A program made the translations under genes and the position numbers. A stretch of DNA of 64,000 nt, taken from assembly GCA_900323505.1 (NCBI GenBank), contig OOIN01000035.1, forward strand, positions 124,001-188,000, given 5' to 3'. The DNA comes from Ustilago trichophora (lineage: Eukaryota; Basidiomycota; Ustilaginomycetes; Ustilaginales; Ustilaginaceae). The notes beneath the pieces were generated by a model. That model worked only from the letters and a program-made list of their open reading frames with translations. It ran no database searches and was not told the DNA's origin. Shown one piece after another: positions 9,611-19,500 of this stretch; within the stretch, counting starts at the first letter, position 1; each line of letters opens with the position of its first letter.

Positions 9611-10578
9611 ATGGTATGTTCTACCTCGGATATCTCTCAACGCGGCTGATCCAGCGTGGCTACGGCCTCAATGCTGACCTCCGTCTTCTTCACAATTCCT
9701 CCGCACTGCAAACACCGTTCTTCTCGTCTAGTTGCCATTGTCGCTCCTCAACGCGGCGCAAAACAAGCCTATGGTACGATCTTTCTCTTCTCGCATCCTT
9801 CTCCGTGCAGCGCTGCGCTTCATTGAAGCCATCTTTACTGACCTTCATCCCGCTTTGACTCCACCTCAAAATTGTCGACTCGCACCTCGCAATACTCCAT
9901 TCGGTCGACAACTACTCGGCGCACACGAACATCAATGAAACATCTGATACCTACCTCTACGTGGTGAATGCAGCTTGTCGAGCTCAAGAACGGATCAACC
10001 TTCAACGGCCATCTGGTAGCCTGTGACAACTTTATGAATCTTACCCTTCGCGAGGTGTACGAGACAAGTGCTGTAAGTTTTGGTCTCCACTTTGGTTTGT
10101 GCAGAACATGAGCTGACGCACACACTTTTCGACATTGGCATTTGAATGGATGAACGATAGAGCGGTGAACAGTTTTGGAAGCAGAAAGAGTGCTATATCC
10201 GTGGTAGTACCGTAAGTTTTCTCTCCCGCCTTCCCTTTTCGCTTTTCGGTTTTATAGCAAACTCGTATTGAAACTTGGACCTTTCTCGACCTCGATTGAA
10301 ATGGGGATGTTATCTCTGTGCGAGTTCAGATCAAGTACTGCCGCGTGGCAGATTCAGTCATCGATCAGGTGAAAGAACACGAAGAACAGGCCCGCAAACA
10401 GCGCCAACAGGGAGGTGGAGGTCTTTCCGGTGGAGTCAGCCTCGGTGGAGGTCATCAACAACAGCGAGGTGGTGGAGGAGGTGGTAGAGGTGGATATGGT
10501 CGTGGAGGCGGTGGACGCGGAGGCGGAGGTGAGAGAGGTGCAAGAGGCGCAGGAAGGGGAAGGGGTAGAGGTCAGTAA
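9611..10578 (+). CDS. LSM4: U6 snRNA-associated Sm-like protein LSm4
   Basis: Five coding exons: 9611-9613, 9732-9773, 9974-10072, 10161-10211 and 10330-10578, giving 147 aa. All introns have GT-AG ends (donors GTATGT, GTACGA, GTAAGT, GTAAGT). Exon 1 contributes only the ATG. The product begins [20 protein letters not shown] and continues with [20 protein letters not shown], the Sm1 motif, then [21 protein letters not shown], the Sm2 motif. The C-terminal 70 residues are a Gln/Gly-rich then RGG-rich tail, common in LSm4 and associated with P-body assembly and arginine methylation. LSm4 is part of the Lsm1-7 ring (cytoplasmic mRNA decapping) and the Lsm2-8 ring (U6 snRNA stability). Confidence 0.95.
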
Positions 10579-10920
10579 AAAAAATCAACGATGGCCGAAA
10601 CTTGTATCAGTATTCTTTCATGTCAAAACTATACGACGATCCATTTTGACACTTGCTTTTAAGAGTGACGTTCCTTGAAAGCTCAATGTTGGGTTTTATG
10701 CATGTGGGATGTGATCGCCGTCTTTGACTTCTGGTTGCATGACTTTTCAAACGAACAGACGCACAAGCAGGACATCATCAAGATTGAAGAAGAGGGACAA
10801 AGCCTTGGTTTCCGAAACAATCCGTATTCTTCAGCATCATCCTACGATGAGGAGATGGTCAAGTGCAAAAGCAACAAAAGAGTGATGATCTAACCAACCA
10901 AAAAGAAGGGGGAAGGGAAA
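10579..10920. other. Convergent intergenic region LSM4/Ist2-like
   Basis: 342 bp between two stop codons facing each other. It should hold both 3' UTRs. An A-run follows the LSM4 stop immediately. No hairpin or RNA gene is apparent. Confidence 0.5.
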
Positions 10921-13572
10921 TCATTCGGTCTTACCCGACCCAAAGATGGCAGACGAACCAACGTCCTTTTCGCTACTCCAGAATCCCCCCTCCCCATCAC
11001 CGCCTACCTTTTCCACACCATCCCGAGCCGCAAATTCATCCCCCTTCTCCCCCTCCACATGCGACTTGAGCGTCTCAACCCTCAACACCCACTCTCGTCT
11101 TCTAACAATCATTTCTTCCTGAGACCCTCTCCAGATCAACCTCTCGAGTATATGTCTCACTCCACTTCTCACCACTCCGTACACATGCTCTGCCAACAGT
11201 GCCACCAGTATCGCCGCTACAATGGCGCCCGCAGGACCGCTCGTCGGAATGTGGTTGGGCAACAGTCTCGAAAAGCTCAGCATCGATTGCGTAGCTTCGC
11301 CTCCCTTTGCTCCAACGGTGACGTTTCCTGGATGGATGTGACTGCGCATCGTCGTCTCGTATCTCGAATGACCGTCCAAAAGCGCCTCCTCCGATTGTTG
11401 GAATAGGTACACCAGCGCAGCGTTGTTGAGGGCGCTCAACCAGGCGATGAATCCAAATGTTTCTAACCAAGGCCCAATGGTTTCAGCGCGCACGGGGATG
11501 GGTCGGCGATTGTTGACGCTGATCTTGGCAGCATCGGAGCGCAGTTCGAAAAAGTTGTTTACAAATCCCATCACGGGAGATAAGGGCCAGACGACAGACC
11601 ACAAAGTAATGTAGCCGAACTGTGTAGCCATCTCTGCGTAGTCTCCAAACAGGTCGTAGGGGGGTAGTTGGAGTTCTTTCCGCACGCGTGAGACAAAACG
11701 TCGCTCGGATTCCGACGAGGCGGTGCTGGGCAGGGGTGTAACATCGCCCGAGGAGGAAGAGGATGAATCGGCAGAATCCTTGCGCGTAGGACCAGATCCG
11801 CTGCTCTTCTTCTCAGCTCGCTCCTCTCTCCACTCTGCAAACTTTCGCATGAGCACCGGCAAAGCCAACTCTGTAAAAGCGTTGACAAACTGACTTGTGA
11901 CGCTAACCGCAAACAACTGCGTATGCATTCGATCGGGGTTGATGTGAAAGTCGATCCCGTTGGGGCTGATGTTACCCTGTTTGATCGCCTCCTGGATGGA
12001 ATCCTGGAAAAATCCACGCTCGACCATGGTCTGCATGATCAGCTCTCCAAACGGAATGTAGACGTAGGCTGACAAGGTGAGGGCTCCATAGGCGGTGATG
12101 GCTTGCATGGCGAACCGTTTGAGGGTGAGCGAAAAGTCGTAGGATTTGGCGCTGTGGTGATTCTCCCACTTGGTGATGGCGACCGCGGTAGCTTGCCAGG
12201 CGGCCATGATTTGCGGTACGGCAACGACGAGGAGCGCAGTGGGGATGAAGGGGACGGCCACTTTGAGCGGACCGTGGTAGAGCTGGGTGACAAAGATCTC
12301 GACGACAAACATGAGCGTCATGGTGGCTGCCAGTACCGAGGCAAAGAATGCGACGATGGGCAGCGACAAAATGACGCGCAACTCTCTTCGCCACCACTCA
12401 AACACCTCCTCGGGCTCCTCGGTAGCCGGATCGATTCGAGTAGTCCTAGGAGCAAAGTCGTGTCGTCTTCGATCGACCTGTGAAACACCCAACGTACCCC
12501 ATCGCACCGCAAGCTTGCGCTCCTTCATCCGCCACAACTCTACAAACAGGCAGGACCACGTCACAAGCCCCAACGAGTATACGGGCGAAAAGGGTCTACC
12601 GAGCAACCAGAAGGATACGCCGAGCAATGCAGCTGGAGCCAAGGCCTGGAAGTAGAAATTGAGAAAGCCAAAGTAGAGCGCCACATCCTCGCCAAAATGT
12701 TCGCGGATCGAATCGAGATCTTCCAATCCAACACCGAAGAACGCCTTTGCTGGGCTTGTGTGAGACCAACGTTTCATCCAAGCCGAGTTGTAGAGGGGGT
12801 CGTGGATTGCGCTCATATCGACGAGATGGGGGAACTCTGGTAGACCCACGCGCAATCCAGCTCCTGATGGAACTTGCGATTTGCCACTGGCATCTTTGAC
12901 CGCGTGAGAGGCTAGATTCGGAAGCGTCAGCAGCGAGTCGACCAATCTCAACCTCGATGCTGGGGTCAGATGCAGTGACGAAGGCTGCGACTCGGAAGAT
13001 GTCGCTGTGTTTCCTTGAAGACTGGACGAACGGGGAGGCGGTGGTTGCACCGAGAGCACGCCATGCAGGTAGTCCGATAGAGCCTCTTGGCTTGCCAATC
13101 TGCGAAGCAGCTGCGTATCGGCTTTGACAAAGATCAAAATCTGACCCGATCCCTTTGCGCCGTCGCGACTAGTGACACGAAGACCGGTAGACCTGATTCG
13201 CTGGATCAGCGCCTCGTACTCTGCAGCGACCTTGCTTCGTTCCGAGGCAGGAACCTTGACCGATGCCCGTAGATACTTCTTGGCAATGTGCTGGAAGACA
13301 AGCACATAGTCTGCAATCTGGGAGTCGGCGTGAGATTGAGGGATGGGATATTCGGTAGATCCCGAATTGTTTGTAGTGTGGGTTGAGGACGAAGTGTCGA
13401 TGAGATCTTTGGCACTTTTCTTGACCGAATCAAGAGCGCCTTGAATGGGAGGCAGAGCTTTTTCAGAGATACTCGAAGCAGCTGCTCCCACGCTGTCGGT
13501 GACTCCGGAAGATGGTTGTTTGGGCGGAGGAGCGGGGGCTGCCGCCGTCATGTCGTGCTTGATACCGTTCAT
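10921..13572 (-). CDS. IST2: Ist2-like anoctamin (TMEM16 family) membrane protein
   Basis: 883 aa from the ATG at 13572 (MNGIKHDM); the frame is open further upstream but only with non-ATG codons. Residues 1-75 are low complexity. Residues about 85-170 resemble the anoctamin N-terminal dimerisation fold (DYVLVFQHIAKKYL ... GQILIFVKAD). Multiple membrane segments follow, beginning after FGVGLEDLDSIREHFGEDVA with YFGFLNFYFQALAPAALLGV, then several more up to the C-terminal helix SGPAGAIVAAILVALLAEHV. The long-loop region between helices is Ser-rich. In yeast Ist2 tethers cortical ER to the plasma membrane; other fungal TMEM16 proteins are Ca2+-dependent lipid scramblases. Which activity applies here cannot be read from sequence alone. 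The gene is convergent with LSM4. Confidence 0.85.
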   Translation of the reverse strand: MNGIKHDMTAAAPAPPPKQPSSGVTDSVGAAASSISEKALPPIQGALDSVKKSAKDLIDTSSSTHTTNNSGSTEYPIPQSHADSQIADYVLVFQHIAKKYLRASVKVPASERSKVAAEYEALIQRIRSTGLRVTSRDGAKGSGQILIFVKADTQLLRRLASQEALSDYLHGVLSVQPPPPRSSSLQGNTATSSESQPSSLHLTPASRLRLVDSLLTLPNLASHAVKDASGKSQVPSGAGLRVGLPEFPHLVDMSAIHDPLYNSAWMKRWSHTSPAKAFFGVGLEDLDSIREHFGEDVALYFGFLNFYFQALAPAALLGVSFWLLGRPFSPVYSLGLVTWSCLFVELWRMKERKLAVRWGTLGVSQVDRRRHDFAPRTTRIDPATEEPEEVFEWWRRELRVILSLPIVAFFASVLAATMTLMFVVEIFVTQLYHGPLKVAVPFIPTALLVVAVPQIMAAWQATAVAITKWENHHSAKSYDFSLTLKRFAMQAITAYGALTLSAYVYIPFGELIMQTMVERGFFQDSIQEAIKQGNISPNGIDFHINPDRMHTQLFAVSVTSQFVNAFTELALPVLMRKFAEWREERAEKKSSGSGPTRKDSADSSSSSSGDVTPLPSTASSESERRFVSRVRKELQLPPYDLFGDYAEMATQFGYITLWSVVWPLSPVMGFVNNFFELRSDAAKISVNNRRPIPVRAETIGPWLETFGFIAWLSALNNAALVYLFQQSEEALLDGHSRYETTMRSHIHPGNVTVGAKGGEATQSMLSFSRLLPNHIPTSGPAGAIVAAILVALLAEHVYGVVRSGVRHILERLIWRGSQEEMIVRRREWVLRVETLKSHVEGEKGDEFAARDGVEKVGGDGEGGFWSSEKDVGSSAIFGSGKTE

Positions 13573-14133
13573 CTTGATCCCTTCGATATCACGATCACGA
13601 TAGATAGGGATGGATGAGATGATGGACGCAGGACCCAAACGATTACAGCCACTGCTGAAGCACCCGTTTTGAATCAGGCGAGGAAGCAGCACCGCCTAGC
13701 CTAAGGGGCTGTTTTGTATGACAGCGATAGCGAAGTGAGCGCAACCCAAAATGCACGTCAGGCATGCACGGACGCCCATTTGCGAGCAGCGGCATTCCGT
13801 CATACAGCTTGAGTCTTTGCTGGCTCCAAATTTCTCACGCAGCACAGCACAGCACAGACTCTCTTTCTTTTTGGAAGATGCCGGCTGCAGTCTGTGCATC
13901 AGTCACGCGAATTTTCTCTCTTTAAAGTCACACATACACAGACCATCAAGTGGAGGCTTTTTTTTTGACTTTTGTCTTTTGTCGTTGGTGCTCGCTCACT
14001 CGCTACAGCGCTCACGAACAAGATGATGGTCTTGTCTTCAGACAGAGAGGCCAAAGAAAGCATGGATATAGTCGTTACATTGCAAAAGCACGTATGATGA
14101 TATACATAAATTAGGCGGAGACAGCCGTTCTCC
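13573..14133. other. Intergenic region upstream of the Ist2-like gene
   Basis: 560 bp between the Ist2-like start and the 3' end of the carrier gene, both on the minus strand. An open stretch continues the Ist2-like frame to 13692 without an ATG. No RNA gene or repeat is evident. Confidence 0.4.
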
Positions 14134-15378
14134 TTAAGCCAGTGCCGCTTTGCGATTACGAATTGCCAAGTAGAGCATCACGAACAAGGTCTCGATTCGT
14201 GCCTTGACCATCTGCATTTATACACACATATCAAAAGCAATCCAAGGTTAGTGTCAGCCACCGCATCTCCAGCACGGCGAGAGATGGTAGAAAGGGTACG
14301 ATGGGAAAGATATCAAACTTACCATCGTAGTCCCGAAGCTAAAAAGTCCTTTGATAAGTTGCGAGTCCAATCCCTGATACAGTCCTCTCAACCCGCCTCC
14401 CTTCTTAATCGTCTTCCTTAGCACGTCCAACAGGTTCCTGTACATCTTTCTGCCCGTCGGAGATCTCCACTGCAGCCTGGTCTTGCAGAGGATTAGGGGG
14501 AAAACGATGATGGTCGAGATACTGTTGCCGATAGCCGAAGTGACAAAAGTTTGCAACGACGAAGGTTTTGCCCTACTCTCCTTTGGGATCAGTATCCTCG
14601 ACACCGCATTGGTGCAGTAAAACGTCAGCGCAGGAGAGATGCTCAACAGCGCAGCCGTTTCAAAACCCGACCACAGACCTAACCAACCTTTCTCCGCCAC
14701 AATTTGTCGCAGTACATCCGCAATCCCCGCCGACTCGGAATACCCGCCTTCGTCGTCACTCTCGCTATCCGATCCGTTGAGTTCCTTCTTCTGCTGTTCC
14801 TTTGACTTTTGCTTGGGGTTGGCGCTGGTTTGCATCCGCACGGTGACGTTGGATAAGGGGGTGGTGAAGAATCGAGAAACGATGCCTGCCAGTGCTCCAA
14901 TGGCGAGATCTTCCGCTGCGCTGATTGCAATTCCTCCTTGCCCTTGACCTTTGGCTTTGCCGCTGGATGGTGGGAGATTGGCCTGTTTTCTCTGGACGAC
15001 AGCTTCCATGAAGAACGATCGGAAGTAGAAGAATAGGAAATTGGATAAGGTGTTGGATAGGGTATCGGATGCTAGACCTTGGTAGAGTCCCTTGATGCCG
15101 TTCTGATCAACGATTTCGCGGAGGGCGGCGCTGATCGATTGATAGCCGGCTTTACCATCGCGGCCGCGGGATTGGGTTTGACAGCGGGTGGAGAGAAGGT
15201 CGAGGGGGTAGACGAGAGTGTTGCTCGTGATGGACCCGAGGGCTCCGGCTGTGGCTTGGGCGAAGGGGGGCTGTGAGAGGAGAGGGGGGTAGATAGAGTG
15301 AAAAGTTGAGCTTCAGCTTGGGTGGTCTGACGAGGTATTGAATGCCGTTGGGCTACTTACCAGCTGGCTCTGAGCCAT
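14134..15378 (-). CDS. ANT1: Mitochondrial-carrier-family protein, peroxisomal adenine nucleotide transporter type
   Basis: Three exons: 15378-15361 (MAQSQL), 15270-14323 and 14211-14134, giving 347 aa. Junctions are phase 0 with GTAAGT donors and CACAG/TGCAG acceptors. Three carrier repeats carry the P-x-x-x-x-[TV]-R helix-break motifs: PLDLLSTRCQ, PLSNVTVRMQ and PLILCKTRLQ, with GLYQGL and GLWSG matrix-side segments. The loop after the second repeat's first helix is acidic (GSDSESDDEGG). The mix of short N-terminus, this set of motifs and the basic tail RNRKAALA fits the peroxisomal Ant1/PMP34/PXN branch, which imports ATP for fatty-acid activation and beta-oxidation. Substrate is inferred from family resemblance; another carrier of the nucleotide branch is possible. 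Confidence 0.8.
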
Positions 15379-15757
15379 GGTTGCAAGAGCGAGCCGACGC
15401 TAAGACTGTGGCTGGTATGCAGAGCAGTAATGCACTTGTCGCAGATGGACGGATGTTCTGGTGGACAGTGGATACGTTGCGAAGTAGAAAGGCTCTCAAG
15501 GACGAGACTTGAAGGTCCGCAACGGTCTTTGCGAGGGTCGATGTGGTGGATGCGATCCTTCTGAGCAAAGGCGGAGGATGTAGTCGTGGATGAAGATGCA
15601 GAAGGCAAGAAAGAAGCAAGTCGGACACAGGGTCACGATAAGCGTAAGAGGATAAAATGCTTCTCTTGCCGGCTTCTCCGTATCCGAGCTGTCCAAAAGG
15701 TCCCTCTCCCTTCCCAAGAGGCGAGAAGCGGTGACTGAAAGCGGGTCAAAAAGCCAA

Positions 15758-15799
<42 letters not shown>

Positions 15800-16568
15800 T
15801 TTCGAGGTGGAGAAAGCTAGGGTCTTGACCGCTTTTTCCTTTCTTTCCTCGCCTTTCCTTTCCTGGCCGCTGACACACCTTCCCTGATCCCAATCCTTCG
15901 ATCCTTCCCCCCATTCGAAACCTCTCTCTTTCACTTCACCTTTCTTCACTGTACAGAATACATATCAACTCGCCTCCTTTGCTCTGACTTCTCAATAGCC
16001 GAAAAAGAGGAAGACAAGAAGCCAATTTTGACGTACAACTGTCAACCGGCCTGGCCACAAAACCGGAAGACCGGATTCACACGCACCGCCATCTGCTGCC
16101 GCGTTTTTTTTTTCTCTTTTTTTTTTTTGGCGCCCTCCACACTACTGACTATATGCGGAGGTGGGGAGAGAGGAAGCCTTGCGCACGCGATACATTTTCA
16201 AAATTGCCTTTTTCAGTTCAAGCGCTTGATGACGTCGTGCTGCCAGGTTGGACTTCTTCCGTCCGGCTCAAGAGCCAGCTCCAGTGAGACTCACAAGTGC
16301 ACGCTTCAACCAACTCGTTGCCAGTGCCATGTCGACCAGGACCATACTGTATTCCCATGCTGCCAAATGAACATGGTTACACTGTGTATCTTCGTCGACG
16401 ATGAGCTTTCATTCACTTCACACAGTTCACATCAACTCACACATCACAATCAGAGCAGCCCCTACACTCCAAAGGAACAAGACCAAAACAATTCTGTATA
16501 CTGTAAACATCATCTCTAGACATCATAGCAATTTGAGAAAGCTACAAAAACGTTGAGGCTTTGAGCAT
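15379..16568. other. Intergenic region with a 39-nt poly(A) tract
   Basis: 1.2 kb between the carrier start and the GCN1 stop, both minus strand. It should hold the carrier promoter and the GCN1 3' UTR. A pure A run spans 15759-15797 and a T-rich stretch lies near 16102-16130. TACTGTA-like words occur near 15948, 16346 and 16500. No gene is recognised. Confidence 0.5.
15759..15797 (+). repeat. Poly(A) homopolymer, 39 nt
   Basis: An uninterrupted run of 39 A on the plus strand (T on the minus strand, upstream of the carrier gene). It could act as a nucleosome-excluding promoter element. There are no target-site duplications or coding remnants that would mark a retroposed tail. Confidence 0.9.
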
Positions 16569-19500
16569 CTAGATCCAATCCGCAGCCTTGGCTTCAACTT
16601 TCCAAGCATCCGATTCGCGAATCATCTCCCTCGACTCCTTTGCCGGTCTAGAAATCGCCGAACCTTGACTGATCCACGACATGACCGCCTTTACCAGCTC
16701 CTCTGCCAACCCGAGACGGTGCAGTGCTTCGGCATCCTTCTCCAAGCATGCGCGTACGCTTTGCGACTGTAGTGCCACATCTCCCGCTCCTCCTGCTCCA
16801 ACGATGTACTTTTCCAAGACAGTGGTGGCGAGGGTCGGGTCGAGCTTGACCAGCGATCCGACGACTTCGGCAATGGCTTGGCGGAAGCCATCCTTGATCG
16901 CGATGGAGGCGTTGAAGGTCGAGTCGATGAGGGAGAGGATCGAGTCTCGGCTGGGTTGGCCCACATTTTTGGCGGGTGCGTTGGTAAGGACGTGGGCGAG
17001 GGCGAGAGCGAACGAGTCGGCAAGATCGGCTGCGTCGGTGGCTCCACCTGCTGCTCCAGCCAGGCCAGCAGAGGCAGCCGTGGTGGTGCTCTCTCCGAGA
17101 CCAGCGCGCGCGCCTTGTACGAGTTCGACAATGACGGGATCGACACGAGTCTGCAAACCCATAAGGTTGCCGAGTGCCACACCGGCCTTGCTGCGAACGG
17201 TAGCACTCGAGGCATCCGACACAGCCTTCTGGTACGAACGCTGCAATTGCGGATAGAATGGTCGGACGAGCGCAGGAATGCGTCGCACCATCGTATCCAA
17301 ACTGGTCAAAATAGCAGCCTTGACAGGCGGAGGGTGACGATCGCCACACAGTCGAATCAGGGGACCGATCATCGACGTGACGAACGGCTTGATAGCTTCA
17401 GCCGATGTACGCTCGACAATGTCCGAGAGACCCAAGGCTCCATTCTGCCTCTGGTCGGCTGTACCGTTCATGAGACCGGCAAGGAAGACGGGTACCAAGG
17501 GTGAGGCACCCTTGGGTCGGCAGAGACCTGGAAGGTCGCGACCAGCTGCACCGGTGTTCTCGAGACTGCGACGGAGAGGAACCACCAATCCTTCCAACTC
17601 GTCCTTGCCCACGGTCTTGAGACAGGCATCGAGCGCTTCCCATGCAGCATCGACCACTGAAGGCACGGGATCGTCGAGCAGCGAAACGAGCTTGCGCAGC
17701 CAGTCGACCAGGTAGTCCGACACATCGACAGAGGGTTTCTTGACCTGGCAGAAGACTTTGAAGAATTCGCATCCCGCAACACGCTGTTGGGGCGAGGTGT
17801 TGGATCCAGCCCATCCGAGCAAAAGCAGCATAGTCTGGTGCAAGCCATCCACGTCTGAGACCGAGCCGAGCAGCGCTTCGACAGCGGTTTGCAGATCGGC
17901 AAGGATCGTCTCGTCTTTTTCCGTGTCAAGCGCCTTCGAGAGGGCAGTGAGGATGCTCGACAGGCGTCGGTTGAGTGCCGAGCCAGCGACACGCACCAGC
18001 ACTGCCAGCGCACGTGCGTTGAACGACGTGATGGGCTGGGCGATGAGCGTAGGCACCAAGACGGGGAAGACGACGTCGGAACGAGCACGCATGACCTCGC
18101 GCAGCGCCGCAAGCGCCGTCTCTGAGGTACCGCCACTGGTATCCGAAAGCGCCTCGAGCAACGTCGGGATCGTCTCGTCGATGGCACGAGGACCAATGTA
18201 CGTCTGTGTCGCATCGAAAGCCTGAGCAGCAGCATGTCGGACCGCCTGCGACTCGTCCACCAGCGCGTGACGCACCACGGCGATGATCGCATCCTCGTGA
18301 TCCTCGAGCTGCGTCTTGGTCGAGTTGGCCAGAACCTCGGTAACGGCGTAGCAGACACCCGATCGCGTCTTGGGATCCTCCGAAGTGGCACCACGCATAC
18401 GCAGGATGGGGATGGTCTCGCGCAGGATCTTTTCACCGAGCTTCTTGACCAGCTCGCCGAGCGTTCGGGCAGCCATCTCGCGGTTCTCGTCGCCGTTGGA
18501 GGCGAGCGACTTGATGAGGATGTCGAGCATAGTAGGAAGCACCTCTCGTGCGGTTCGCGGCGTGTTGTGCACCAGCGCCTTCCAGGTGTGGATGGCAGCT
18601 TGACGAACGGGGATGTTGGGATCCTGTCGCACGATGTAGATCGAAGCCAAGATACGGTCGCGCCTCTCCTGACCAAGAGCTTCCACAAGCGCGCGCTGCA
18701 CCGAGTTGTTGGCAGCCGACTGCTCCACGTCCTCGTCGATGCCTTCGTCCTCCACCTCGTTCTTGCCCGAGATACCGGAGAGACGGAAGAGCAGATCGGC
18801 AGTAAGCTGGAGCGACGACATTCGGATACGCCAAGCCTCGTCGAAGAGACCCGTCTCGAGGTGGGGCAAGAGGAGATCCACAGCTTTGGACGAGTAGTTG
18901 GCGATGATCATGCGACCGGCGCGCATCGATGCCTCGCGGACCGTCTCGGCCTCGTCGGCGATACCGCTGAGGATCGGTGGGATGATACGGCCCAAGTGGG
19001 GCGCGAATCGGTGACCGAAGGTGGCAGGCAGGTAGATGAGCAACGAAATGTGTCCTTCTCGGACGTAAGGCTTGGGGTCGGAAGCGCTGTTGATGATCTC
19101 GGGAAGGAGGTTCTCCATGCGCTCCATGCCGAGACCGGCCAGAACTTCGGCGAGACCCTGAGCGGCACCCTGGCGATCGACACCGGTGGCATCGGAACGC
19201 AGGACACCGAGCAGCGAGGGGACGAGATCCACAAAATGCACCTCTCCGAGACGCTCGACAAGGGTACCGAGCGCCTTGGCAGCCACGGCTCGTGCCTCGG
19301 GCACGGGCGAGATGAGCACGACGCGCACCATGGGGATGAGCTTGCCGAGGTAAGGCACAAAGTCCTTCGAGTCGGTAAGACCAGCCAAGTTGCCGACGAT
19401 ACGGGCAGCATCCTTCTGGATAGTAGCACTGCGCTCCTTGAGACCACGGTCGATGATGGGGATGACGAGCGCGAGCGAAGGTGAGTCGATGTAGTGGACG

